Origin: JAFGHJ01 sp964525555
Lineage (GTDB): Bacteria > Hydrothermota > UBA3072
Assembly: GCA_964525555.1 (NCBI GenBank)
Contig: CAZGHN010000020.1
Span: 1 to 30,958 of the forward strand
Length of the DNA: 30,958 bases
Reading direction: 5' to 3'
Shown here: in pieces, positions 7,865-16,334 of the stretch
How positions within the stretch are numbered: position 1 is the stretch's first letter
How the letters are laid out: the number at the start of each line of letters is the position of its first letter
Made by a program: the position numbers and the translations under genes
The notes under the pieces: model-generated
What the model was told of the DNA's origin: nothing
Database searches by the model: none
What the model saw: only the letters and a program-made list of their open reading frames with translations

Positions 7865-8451
7865 TGGATAATGTATTTTTGATATTCCTTTCTGCTTTCC
7901 TGGTCAATAATATAATATTGATGAAATTTCTGGGACTATGTCCTTTCTTTGGTGTATCAAGAGAGATGAAAACAGCAAGCTCAATGGGTATGAGCGTTAT
8001 ATTCGTAATGACACTTGCCACAGTTATTACCTGGTTCTTATATCAATATATTCTTATCCCACTTAATCTAATTTACCTGAGGACGGTTGTCTTTATTCTC
8101 GTCATTGCCTCTCTTGTCCAGTTTCTTGAATTATTCTTTAAGAAACAATTACCAGCTCTATACTCCGCACTCGGAATATTCCTGCCTCTTATTACAACCA
8201 ATTGTGCAATACTCGGCGTAGCCTTCTTAAATATAGATAACAATTTCAGTCTTATATCAGGAATTGTTTTTGCTATTAGCAGCGGTTTAGGTTTTCTGCT
8301 TGCAATAGTCCTTATTGGTTCAATTCGCGAAAGATTGGAAAATGCTCCTATACCGGAATCTTTAAAAGGTCTTCCTATATCATTCGTGGTTGCAGCACTT
8401 ATGGGACTCGCTTTTCTTGGCTTCGCAGGATTTCTGGGCCTATCTCTGTGA
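7864..8451 (+). CDS. rnfA: Rnf complex membrane subunit RnfA
   Basis: 195 aa, about six membrane segments. VNNIILMKFLGLCPFFGVS and LPLITTNCAILG are diagnostic for RnfA, and their cysteines pair with those of RnfE around a [2Fe-2S] cluster. It is a paralog of rnfE with inverted topology. In most operons rnfB lies beside rnfA; here the next frame is mfd, starting on GTGA at 8448-8451, so the ferredoxin-accepting subunit is not in this cluster. Confidence 0.95.
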   Translation: MDNVFLIFLSAFLVNNIILMKFLGLCPFFGVSREMKTASSMGMSVIFVMTLATVITWFLYQYILIPLNLIYLRTVVFILVIASLVQFLELFFKKQLPALYSALGIFLPLITTNCAILGVAFLNIDNNFSLISGIVFAISSGLGFLLAIVLIGSIRERLENAPIPESLKGLPISFVVAALMGLAFLGFAGFLGLSL

Positions 8452-11381
8452 AGTTTAAGCAAGAATTATATCATTTTCTAAAAAAAGAAACAGGAAAAAA
8501 CAAAACATTCAATCCTCCCGCCTACCCCGGAGAGTTACTCCTTGCTTACGGACTTAAAGATAAAAGTCCTCTCGTTCTTTTAACCGAAGAAGATATTCCA
8601 AAAGTTGCTCAGGACGCAGAGTTTTTTTTCGATAAAGTTTCCACTGTAACAGAAGAAAATCTACCCGGTATAGGTGCGGTTATAACCTCAAAGAATTTTG
8701 ATATTTTAATTGTCAGCAAAAGGGATATCGAATTAAAAATACCCCAGCAGAAATCTATAAGTCTCGCCATCGGAGATAATCTTTCTTTAAAGAGTTTTCT
8801 TAATTTGCTTGACAACGGAGGATTGATACGAAGAAACCGTGTTTACGAAGAAAACGAATATGTAAACCGGGGAGGCATAATCGATTTGTGGAGTCCAAAT
8901 CATGATAATCCCTTACGAATCGAACTTACCGATGAAAAAATAGAGTCTTTGCGATTTTTTAATCCAAGCAATCAATTATCAATAGAAAAAGTTGAAAACA
9001 CAAACATCTTAATTAAAAAAGGTGAGGGCATAGCTATTACTGAAGCACTTTCAGAATTTCTTAAAATAGGAATACCTGCTAAAGGGTTTAAAGTAGATAT
9101 AAAATTCGATTCTACCGGTAAAACTCTACCCTACAGCCCGGCAATTTCATTTCATAGAAACCTTGAGCATTTTAAAAAGGAATTAAAAACTCTAAAAAAC
9201 TATCGTATTTTTATTGCTGCAGGAACTCCCGGCGAGATACTTCGTCTTCGTGATCTCTTCGATAGTGAATTTCCAAAAATAGAATACTTAGATGCTTTCC
9301 TGTCAAAAGGTTTCTTAATAGAAAAAGCAAAAATTGCCGTGTTCACTGAATCGGACATTTTCGGAGCCCTCAGGGCGAAACACAAAACAAAAAAAGAAAA
9401 AATCCCCTTAAAAGAGGAAAAAGGATTCAACAGAGGTGAATATCTCGTACATGAAGACTTTGGAATAGGTCGTTTTGAAGGACTAGAAATAATAGATATT
9501 GACAGCAGAAAAAGAGAATGTCTTGTTGTAGAATATAAAAATAAAAGCAGGGTACTCATTCCCGTAGAAAAATCCCGCCTTCTTACAGAATACATTTCAG
9601 GAGGAGAAAAGGAACCATCACTTTCAGAACTATCGAAGAGCAAATGGGAAATAAAGAAAAAAAGAGTCAAAAAAGATCTGGAAAAATATGCGCATAACCT
9701 TCTGACTCTTTATGCAAAAAGGTTTGTTACAAAAGGGTACTCTTACAAAGAAGATGATTCTCTTGTAAGGGAGCTTGAACTATCTTTCCCTTTTCAGGAA
9801 ACGACCGACCAGGAGGAAGCAATAAAGAAAGTTTATCAGGATATGAAAGGAGAAAAACCCATGGATAGACTTCTCTGCGGAGAAGTCGGTTTCGGTAAAA
9901 CCGAAGTTGCACTCCGCACCGCATTTAAAGCCACAAATGAATCCAAACAATCGGTGTTACTTGCTCCAACCACTCTCCTTGCCGAACAACACTACCGAAC
10001 TTTTAAAGAAAGATTAAAAAAATTCCCTGTAAATATTGAACTGCTTTCAAGATTCACAAAGAAAAAAGAAAAGGAAATTCTTGAGAAGATTAAATCCGGT
10101 AAATGTGATATAATAATAGGCACTCATATGCTACTCAATAAAAAGATCGATTTTAAAGATCTGGGTCTTTTAATAATCGACGAAGAACAGCGTTTTGGAG
10201 TCAAACAAAAAGAAAAAATGAAGGAGTTACGAACAAACATAGATATTCTATCTATGAGCGCAACTCCTATACCACGTACTCTGCAGTTCTCTCTACTCGG
10301 AATAAGAGATCTTTCTGTAATACAAACACCACCGGAAGGAAGAAGGGGAGTCATTACAAACGTAATCTATCGGAATGAGAAAAAAATTAAAGATGCCATA
10401 TTAAGGGAAACAGAAAGAGGCGGACAGATCTTTTTTGTACACAATAGAATTGAAAGCATAGAACGGGTAAGAACAAAACTAGAAAAAATCGTCCCTGAAG
10501 TAAAAATAGTTATAGGACACGGACAGCTTCCAACAGAAATTCTCGAAAAGAGGATGACGGATTTTCTCAATCACAAGTACGATCTTTTGCTTTCAACCTC
10601 GATAATAGAATCAGGGCTCGATTTACCCAATGTCAACACTATAATAATCGATAAGGCTGAAAATTTTGGCCTGGCGGACTTACACCAGTTAAGGGGAAGG
10701 GTAGGACGTTCTCTAAGACAGGGATTTTGTTATCTAATTATATCAAGAGATTTAAAAGGTAAAGCAAAAGAAAGAATTTCTACGATAAAAACATATTCCG
10801 AGTTAGGATCAGGCTTCAAGATATCGCTTAAAGATTTGGAAATAAGAGGCGCCGGAGAAATCCTGGGACAGGAGCAACACGGACATATAGCCAATGTAGG
10901 ATATAAATTATATCTAAAAATGCTAAACGAAGCGATAAAGAAGGCGAAGGGAGAGAAAATCGAAGAAAAGAAAGAAATCGAAGTCTCTCTTCAGGGCTCC
11001 TTCTATATTCCAAAGAATTATATCTCCGAAGAAGACGAAAGAATAGAATTATACAGGAAAATTTCATCTGCCGATACCTTAGAAGAAGTGGAGAGGATTG
11101 AAAGTGAAATAAAAGACAGATTCGGTGCATTACCGCTGAATGTAAAGCGTATCTTAAAATGGGCAAAGATTAAAATCCTCGCCGAAAAATCAGGTATAAT
11201 AAAGATAGATGAAGGAATCAAATACTTTTCTATAGAAATGGAAAGTGTTTTAAGTAAAGCAAGAATAGAAAAACTTATATCGTCTATTGAAGGGATTAAA
11301 TTTTCACACAAAAATAAAATACTCAATGTCTCAATACCACGGGACACCATTTTTGAATTTCTGGAAACCCTTAACAATTAG
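8448..11381 (+). CDS. mfd: transcription-repair coupling factor Mfd
   Basis: 977 aa, GTG start overlapping the rnfA stop by 4 nt. Order of parts: a short UvrB-like N-terminal region; the CarD-like RNA-polymerase-interacting domain starting near 325 (EYLVHEDFGIGRFEG, 331-345); SF2 helicase with Walker A GEVGFGKT (478-485), motif II DEEQ (578-581) and SATPIPRTLQ (604-613); helicase C with RGRVGRS; and a TRCF C-terminal domain from about 860. Mfd removes stalled RNA polymerase and recruits UvrA. Typical length is 1050-1180 aa; the region ahead of the RID is about 150 residues shorter than in E. coli. The stop codon's G is also the first base of a CACAAAG word block. Confidence 0.96.
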   Translation: MKFKQELYHFLKKETGKNKTFNPPAYPGELLLAYGLKDKSPLVLLTEEDIPKVAQDAEFFFDKVSTVTEENLPGIGAVITSKNFDILIVSKRDIELKIPQQKSISLAIGDNLSLKSFLNLLDNGGLIRRNRVYEENEYVNRGGIIDLWSPNHDNPLRIELTDEKIESLRFFNPSNQLSIEKVENTNILIKKGEGIAITEALSEFLKIGIPAKGFKVDIKFDSTGKTLPYSPAISFHRNLEHFKKELKTLKNYRIFIAAGTPGEILRLRDLFDSEFPKIEYLDAFLSKGFLIEKAKIAVFTESDIFGALRAKHKTKKEKIPLKEEKGFNRGEYLVHEDFGIGRFEGLEIIDIDSRKRECLVVEYKNKSRVLIPVEKSRLLTEYISGGEKEPSLSELSKSKWEIKKKRVKKDLEKYAHNLLTLYAKRFVTKGYSYKEDDSLVRELELSFPFQETTDQEEAIKKVYQDMKGEKPMDRLLCGEVGFGKTEVALRTAFKATNESKQSVLLAPTTLLAEQHYRTFKERLKKFPVNIELLSRFTKKKEKEILEKIKSGKCDIIIGTHMLLNKKIDFKDLGLLIIDEEQRFGVKQKEKMKELRTNIDILSMSATPIPRTLQFSLLGIRDLSVIQTPPEGRRGVITNVIYRNEKKIKDAILRETERGGQIFFVHNRIESIERVRTKLEKIVPEVKIVIGHGQLPTEILEKRMTDFLNHKYDLLLSTSIIESGLDLPNVNTIIIDKAENFGLADLHQLRGRVGRSLRQGFCYLIISRDLKGKAKERISTIKTYSELGSGFKISLKDLEIRGAGEILGQEQHGHIANVGYKLYLKMLNEAIKKAKGEKIEEKKEIEVSLQGSFYIPKNYISEEDERIELYRKISSADTLEEVERIESEIKDRFGALPLNVKRILKWAKIKILAEKSGIIKIDEGIKYFSIEMESVLSKARIEKLISSIEGIKFSHKNKILNVSIPRDTIFEFLETLNN

Positions 11382-11544
11382 CCACAAAGACACCAAGACA
11401 CAAAGTTTATTTTTTCTGTTATTTCTACTGCTATCTGCTCTCTACTCCCTTCTCACTAAATCTTGCACAGGTAACACAAATATTTTTTATGTTTTTTCGG
11501 TCATCCGTCTTCGGTCATCCGTCCTTTTTAAGGCTTTGCCTTAA
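11381..11544. repeat. short-word repeats and a palindrome between mfd and the next gene
   Basis: GCCACAAAGACACCAAGACA begins at the last base of the mfd stop. Then AGTAG-type words in reverse (TACTGCTATCTGCTCTCTAC and onward) at 11425-11458, a near-perfect tandem copy of the 14-mer TCGGTCATCCGTCT at 11497-11524, and the inverted repeat TTAAGGC-ttt-GCCTTAA at 11528-11544. No gene is seen here. Confidence 0.75.
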
Positions 11545-11552
11545 GAAACCCC

Positions 11553-11580
11553 TTGACTTATTGAACTTCCGCAATATTTT
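11553..11580 (+). promoter_or_regulatory. sigma70-like promoter of the reductase gene
   Basis: TTGACT (11553-11558), 16-nt spacer, TATTTT (11575-11580), predicting a start near 11587. CCCC directly precedes the -35, and the TTAAGGC palindrome ends 8 nt upstream. AAGGA at 11585-11589 is the ribosome-binding site for ATG 11599. Confidence 0.55.
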
Positions 11581-11598
11581 TAATAAGGAACATTTTTT

Positions 11599-12681
11599 AT
11601 GTATGATATAGTAATTATAGGTGCCGGTCCTGCAGGCAGCACTCTTGCAAGACTAATCGGTGATAAATATAAGATTCTTTTAATAGACAAAAGGAATTTG
11701 ACCTCTTCTCCCGAAAAAACTTCAGTCGTAAAATGCTGCGGTGGGCTTCTGGCCCCCGATGCACAGATGATGTTATCCAAATTAGGATTGGGGCTACCAA
11801 AAAATGTACTTGTTGATCCTCAACTTTTTGCCGTCAGGGCAATCGATACCCAGAGAAAACTGGAAAGATACTATAGGCGTTTTTATATCAATATGAACCG
11901 CCAAAAATTTGACCGCTGGCTATTATCAATGGTACCCCCAAACGTAGACGTAAGACTCGGATGTCAATTTAAATCATACGAATTTGATGATGGCGTTTTT
12001 AGAATAAAATTTTTTGACAGAAATAACATTTATATAGACAACACTAGAATCTTAATAGGCGCAGACGGCGCTTCCTCTTTAGTACATAAACAATTCGATC
12101 CTAAACGTCATCACTCTTCGAGAGCGTATTTCGCGATTCAGGAATGGGTTGAAGCCGATAACAAAAAATTACCATATTTTTCAACTGTATTCGACCCCGA
12201 AATTACCGATTATTACTGCTGGACTATACCCAAAGGGAAGCATCTGATTATCGGAGCAGCTCTTAAACCCAGCGATAAAGCTACCGGAAAATTTTTACTA
12301 CTCAAAGAAAAACTGGAAGATTATGGATTCAAATTCGGAAAAGCCACAAAAAGAGAAGGCGCGTTTATAATGCGTCCCGTAAGGTTAAAACAGCTTTCTA
12401 CCGGTGCAAAAGGAATCGTGTTATTGGGCGAAGCCGGCGGGTGGATAAGTCCAAGCTCTGCCGAAGGCATAAGTTATGCTATTAGAAGCGCAATAATTTT
12501 TTCTGACGTACTCAGTAAATCACCGAAAAACTTCGAACAACGCTATCGAAAAAGAACAAAACAATTAAGAAGAAATATATTTGCCAAGAATTTAAAAGCA
12601 CATTTTATATTCAATTCCTTTTTGAGAAAAATGGCAATGAAATCCGGATTTCAAAGTATGAAGATACGCAAACCGGAATAA
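11599..12681 (+). CDS. FAD-dependent oxidoreductase of the geranylgeranyl reductase family
   Basis: 360 aa. Rossmann FAD-binding GAGPAG (8-13), the second FAD motif GADGASS (154-160), and GEAGGWISPSSAEGI, the third FAD-contact block. VVKCCGGLLAP matches the K-x-CGGG segment of archaeal geranylgeranyl reductases with its conserved Cys (46/47), and YCWTIP (206-211) matches the YxWxFP substrate motif. Family members saturate prenyl chains of lipids, quinones or chlorophyll; bacterial homologs of this size often have unknown substrates. Start ATG 11599 has AAGGA 9 nt upstream. A ferredoxin and a prenyl-synthase-like gene lie within 7 kb, which suits a role in isoprenoid reduction, but the true substrate cannot be read from sequence. 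Confidence 0.8.
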   Translation: MYDIVIIGAGPAGSTLARLIGDKYKILLIDKRNLTSSPEKTSVVKCCGGLLAPDAQMMLSKLGLGLPKNVLVDPQLFAVRAIDTQRKLERYYRRFYINMNRQKFDRWLLSMVPPNVDVRLGCQFKSYEFDDGVFRIKFFDRNNIYIDNTRILIGADGASSLVHKQFDPKRHHSSRAYFAIQEWVEADNKKLPYFSTVFDPEITDYYCWTIPKGKHLIIGAALKPSDKATGKFLLLKEKLEDYGFKFGKATKREGAFIMRPVRLKQLSTGAKGIVLLGEAGGWISPSSAEGISYAIRSAIIFSDVLSKSPKNFEQRYRKRTKQLRRNIFAKNLKAHFIFNSFLRKMAMKSGFQSMKIRKPE

Positions 12682-12815
12682 CGAGTCATGAGTCGTGTGT
12701 CGAGAGTCACGAGTCTAAGTTAGGGATTAGGATTTGGGGGTTAGGATTTAGAAAAAAAACAGCCCAACAGACTAACAGTCAAAAAACTTTGTGTTCTTTG
12801 TGACTTTGTGGCTAG
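12682..12815. repeat. GAGTC, TTAGG and CTTTGTG word repeats between convergent genes
   Basis: GAGTC words at 12683-12716 (five copies with variable 3-5 nt between them), TTAGGATT words at 12720-12750, and CTTTGTG words at 12786-12811. The last block, read on the minus strand, starts 3 nt after the receptor's stop as CTAGCCACAAAG. No gene, and no convincing terminator with U-tract. Confidence 0.7.
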
Positions 12816-15752
12816 TTAAAAATCAACTCTTATTCCCATCCTAAAAAACCTCGGATTGGTATAGTACAAATATTCAAAATCAGGCTTATCTATATAATCA
12901 GCGTCAAGGTCGCCCACCTCGTCATTCCCGGCCACAAGGCTATTCAATCTATCGTTCCTGTACTCATACATAGGTAAATGAAGCGACTCTAAATAATTTA
13001 ACATATCCGTACTTCCCATCCCACCTCTAAAACACAAACTGTTTGTTATATATTTCGAGTCAAAAAGATTATGAACTTCAGCATAGAAGTTAAATTTAAA
13101 ACCACGTAGGGAAATTGCTTTACTCAAAAGCAAATCCCAATAATTCTCATCCTGCCATTTGAGATTCTTTGTGTAGTGTGGGTCAGTCGGAGCAAAGGGA
13201 TTCGCAGCTTGGGGGTCGTAACTGAAATAATCTCCCCCCCTCCAGATATATAACACACTTCCTGAAATATTCTTGAATATTCTTCCCCATGAATCGGGTG
13301 TTTGACTCGTTAGAAGAAATCGAAACGACCCTTTGGGTTTAATCCTAATTTCTGCAGCTTCAACTCCTCCGTATGTCCCCCAATTTATATCATATGATAA
13401 ATATCCTCTTAAAAATTTTCCATACTTCTTACTCAAGGAAAACACAAATCCCTGTATATTTCCATAATAATTATTTGAGTACGTCATATAAGTAAAACCA
13501 CCTGCTGTATCATTCAGAGCTTCTTCAGCTATCTGATTATCATAACCATTGTAATATCCCGAAACATGAAACGCGTATTGTTCCAGGAAGCTTTTTTCAA
13601 AGCCTAATTCAAAAGAAAATTTTTCCGGAAGATCCAAATCTGGATTTCCAAGTAGCTTAATCGAATCCGTATACATATTACACATACCAAGAAGCTCGTA
13701 ACTTTCTGGCAGCTGACAAAAAGACCCATAGTTAAAATATATTTTTCCTGATTTACTAAGTGGATAAGCTATACCCAAACGGGGACTAATTTTCCATTTT
13801 GCAGGATATCTATCGGATTTATAATAATCCAATCTTAAACCAAATTTCGTATACATACCTTCAAAAGAAAACCTGTCCTGTGCGTATAATCCTACTCTAA
13901 TTGGCTTCCCGCTCCAGATAACTTCCTCAGCGATATTTTCCGTCGCCTGAGGAATCCTGCTATAAAGATATGTCCCCATACGGTCATAATTTACTTGCAG
14001 ACCTCCTTTAAGCTGATGCCGGGGAGTTACCTGAGAAGTCAGTTCAGCGCTGAAATTTGTAGTATTAATCCAGGATGCATCTTTCTGCGCTCTCCCCGAA
14101 TTACTGAAGATAAAACCGGCAGGCAACAAGTCATAATAATAATATTCTTCACCGGCAAAACTTTCGTAACCAAAGGGGATTTCTCTTGGTATGCTTATAT
14201 TTCCAAAAGAAACAACATCTGTTGTATCCCTGAATTCAGCGCTGTATTCCGTTTCTTCCCATATAGGTCTTGAAAAGTGCGTGAACCGCGAATAAAAAAG
14301 CCTGAGATTATAAAATGTTGACGCGTTAATAGAATGACTAAAATCGAACCCTCCTGCAAATCTTCTTATATTATAGGGATTCAAAGCGTCTACCCAGTAT
14401 ATAAAATCTTTTCCTCCTACCTCACTAAGGATATTACCACTTCCAGCCCAAATTCTTCCATCAGGATATATTTCTCTTGAATCACTTGTAACTGTTTCCG
14501 TAATTTCGAACAAACCTTTGACATTAAGTTTCATCTCAGGTTTAAGATGAAAAGTTATTTTCCAATCCGTTTTATTCGTAACGTAATTTTCACGTGTTAC
14601 AGGAATAGAAAAAGGTTCTATTGCTCTCACATTAGAAACAAAAAAAGTGATAATATTTACGCCCGGAAAAGGTCCACCGAACCCGAAATCAACCACGTAT
14701 CCGGGCCTATCTCCATAAGTTCCGGGAATTTGACCTATAGAATCACTCCCTTCGGTCCTATACACATACATAAACAAATCTCTCCACTCGTCCGGCGTAA
14801 GAGTATCCCCCTCCACTTGCCTATCCTGGGCATATTGAATCCAACCCTCAAAGGATTCGTAATCATCAGCTTCCTCTCCCGGAAGTACGGATGTACCATT
14901 CCAACAAAGACTATCTGATACATCAACAAACGGTCGGATATGGACGTTTTTTGAATCAAAAATACTGCTTCCATGGTGCGGAAGGTGGGGGAGAGTATAC
15001 TTAAAATCAAGTGAACCATGATAACCGTCTCGCCCACCTTCTTTTTCTAAAACATTAACCACGCAGGAAACCGCATTTCCATATTCCGCATCGAAACCCC
15101 CATCAACAATAATAACATTCTCGATAGCAGATAAAGGGGGCATCAATATCGTGGTGTTCAACCTGTTATCCGATACGAAAAATCCATCGGTCAAATACAA
15201 AATATCGGGAGCCTGCCTTCCCATAACCCCCAATCTTTGCCGCAAGGGATAAAAGGATAAATAACCTTCAAGACTGTAAATATTGGGAACTTGCCTTATC
15301 TCATCAATATTCGAATAGTCCCTTCTCGAGGAAACATCCATATTAATAATTTTTTTCTCTGCCTCGATTGTTACTTCTCTTCCTTCTATAGTTCTTGGTG
15401 CAAAAAGTTCAAGATCTAACTCTGTACTATGATCAGCCTGAACAAGAACACCTGTTACGGTCAAAGGAAGATAACCTATGCCTCTTGCTTGAATCTCATA
15501 AATACCGGGAGGAACATTATTCAAATGATATGAACCATCGCTTTCGCAATCTACCGCCAAACTAGTACCAACTACGATTATATTCACGTAAGATAGAGAC
15601 TTGCCTGTCTTCACATCAACTATCTTACCTTCAATCTGCCCTCTCGTCCCCGCTAAAGATTGCAGATTAATAATAAGGAGAAGAAAAAGAAAAATAATAT
15701 TACGCAGATGAGCGCAGATTAAAAAGTTTTTATAATATGTTTTTCTTACCAA
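12816..15752 (-). CDS. TonB-dependent receptor-like outer-membrane protein with N-terminal carboxypeptidase-regulatory-like domain
   Basis: 978 aa, read from TTG 15752, which directly follows an in-frame stop. A hydrophobic signal sequence ends near SLAG (35). Residues 38-115 form a carboxypeptidase regulatory-like beta-sandwich (IEGKIVDVKTGKSL to the LDLELFAPRT region), then a plug domain (about 120-240; VDGGFDAEYGNAVSCVVNV is typical) and a beta-barrel ending in Phe (FRMGIRVDF), as outer-membrane barrels do. Such proteins import chelates or oligomers, or serve as SusC-like or assembly barrels; the substrate is unknown. No good ribosome-binding site is seen. The ferredoxin gene ends 18 nt upstream on the same strand, so the two may be cotranscribed. 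Confidence 0.88.
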   Translation of the reverse strand: MVRKTYYKNFLICAHLRNIIFLFLLLIINLQSLAGTRGQIEGKIVDVKTGKSLSYVNIIVVGTSLAVDCESDGSYHLNNVPPGIYEIQARGIGYLPLTVTGVLVQADHSTELDLELFAPRTIEGREVTIEAEKKIINMDVSSRRDYSNIDEIRQVPNIYSLEGYLSFYPLRQRLGVMGRQAPDILYLTDGFFVSDNRLNTTILMPPLSAIENVIIVDGGFDAEYGNAVSCVVNVLEKEGGRDGYHGSLDFKYTLPHLPHHGSSIFDSKNVHIRPFVDVSDSLCWNGTSVLPGEEADDYESFEGWIQYAQDRQVEGDTLTPDEWRDLFMYVYRTEGSDSIGQIPGTYGDRPGYVVDFGFGGPFPGVNIITFFVSNVRAIEPFSIPVTRENYVTNKTDWKITFHLKPEMKLNVKGLFEITETVTSDSREIYPDGRIWAGSGNILSEVGGKDFIYWVDALNPYNIRRFAGGFDFSHSINASTFYNLRLFYSRFTHFSRPIWEETEYSAEFRDTTDVVSFGNISIPREIPFGYESFAGEEYYYYDLLPAGFIFSNSGRAQKDASWINTTNFSAELTSQVTPRHQLKGGLQVNYDRMGTYLYSRIPQATENIAEEVIWSGKPIRVGLYAQDRFSFEGMYTKFGLRLDYYKSDRYPAKWKISPRLGIAYPLSKSGKIYFNYGSFCQLPESYELLGMCNMYTDSIKLLGNPDLDLPEKFSFELGFEKSFLEQYAFHVSGYYNGYDNQIAEEALNDTAGGFTYMTYSNNYYGNIQGFVFSLSKKYGKFLRGYLSYDINWGTYGGVEAAEIRIKPKGSFRFLLTSQTPDSWGRIFKNISGSVLYIWRGGDYFSYDPQAANPFAPTDPHYTKNLKWQDENYWDLLLSKAISLRGFKFNFYAEVHNLFDSKYITNSLCFRGGMGSTDMLNYLESLHLPMYEYRNDRLNSLVAGNDEVGDLDADYIDKPDFEYLYYTNPRFFRMGIRVDF
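15700..15723. repeat. ATCTGCG word pair inside the receptor's 5' end
   Basis: On the minus strand AATCTGCGCTCATCTGCG repeats the word ATCTGCG twice. It encodes part of the signal-peptide n-region of the receptor. Its style matches the word repeats found in the intergenic gaps, so the first about 17 codons may be captured repeat sequence. Confidence 0.5.
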
Positions 15753-15770
15753 TTAACTAATATACTAATT

Positions 15771-16049
15771 CTAATCCGATTCTATCTCTATTGCATTTAC
15801 CGGGCAAGCAGCTACACACGCCTGACATTCAATGCACTCCGGCATGTCAAAAGTCAGTACCAGCTTTGAGGAATCCTCAGTGTCAACTTCTTTATAATAC
15901 TTGTCAAGCTCTTCCTTGTTTGCAACCTCATCATCAACAGGCTTACACCATCTTCCGCTCCCGCTCCCCTCCAAAATCTCAACAGGACAAGCTTCAGCAC
16001 AATCTGCGGCACCCGTACACTTACTGTAATCATAAATAACTTTAGGCAT
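15771..16049 (-). CDS. ferredoxin, two-cluster type with one altered motif
   Basis: 92 aa; AAGGAGGT lies 4 nt ahead of ATG 16049. The second motif is canonical, Cys72, 75, 78, 82 followed by Pro. The first reads C11-x2-A14-x2-C17-x3-C21-P: the second cysteine is replaced by alanine, as in 7Fe ferredoxins with one [3Fe-4S] and one [4Fe-4S] cluster. About 50 residues, including an extra Cys35, separate the motifs. It is a small soluble electron carrier. Possible partners in the window are the Rnf complex, which lacks rnfB here, and the geranylgeranyl-reductase-like enzyme; neither link is shown by sequence. Confidence 0.88.
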   Translation of the reverse strand: MPKVIYDYSKCTGAADCAEACPVEILEGSGSGRWCKPVDDEVANKEELDKYYKEVDTEDSSKLVLTFDMPECIECQACVAACPVNAIEIESD

Positions 16050-16078
16050 ATTTACCTCCTTCTTTACTTCCTTAAAAA

Positions 16079-16106
16079 TTATTACTTATATTCAATATTT
16101 TGTCAA
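16079..16106 (-). promoter_or_regulatory. sigma70-like promoter of the ferredoxin gene
   Basis: On the minus strand TTGACA (16106-16101), 16-nt spacer, TAATAA (16084-16079). CCCC precedes the -35, and 6 nt further upstream lies the perfect 9-bp palindrome TTTTAGAGC-tac-GCTCTAAAA (16133-16113). Confidence 0.55.
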
Positions 16107-16334
16107 GGGGAATTTTAGAGCGTAGCTCTAAAAAGACCGAAGACCGAGGACCGACGACGGAAGTAATAGGATTAGTGAAACACGGTTTCAAGACGAAGAG
16201 TTCAGGTTTTCAGGATATTTGAAAGGGTTAACTCGTTACCCCGTTCCTCAATTTCGCCATTTTTTTATTTTTCTAAATACGGTCTCCTGTCTGCGGTCAT
16301 CCGTCATTCTTAAGGCAATGCCTTAAGAATACCC
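16107..16334. repeat. divergent intergenic region with two perfect palindromes and word repeats
   Basis: From left to right: the palindrome with 9-bp arms at 16113-16133 (3-nt loop), GACCGA words at 16135-16161 (relatives, reversed, of the tandem 14-mer at 11497-11524), a stretch at 16162-16290 in which I see no gene, CGGTCATCCGTC at 16293-16304, and the palindrome ATTCTTAAGGC-aat-GCCTTAAGAAT at 16306-16330. Each palindrome flanks the -35 of the neighbouring divergent promoter. Confidence 0.7.

Noticed and set aside
4019..8451. Na+-translocating NADH:quinone reductase (Nqr) instead of Rnf
   Set aside because: The first subunit carries two CxxCxxCxxxC motifs of RnfC, absent from NqrA, and no nqrF follows.
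10828..11377. Minus-strand open frames opposite the 3' part of mfd
   Set aside because: Fully antisense to conserved Mfd TRCF sequence, with no ribosome-binding site or recognisable product.
11287..11544. Small plus-strand open frame over the end of mfd and the repeat region
   Set aside because: Its second half is made only of the intergenic word repeats and its start lies inside mfd in another frame.
11528..11544. Intrinsic terminator at the TTAAGGC palindrome
   Set aside because: No U-tract follows on the plus strand; the bases after it are GAAACCCC leading into the -35 box.
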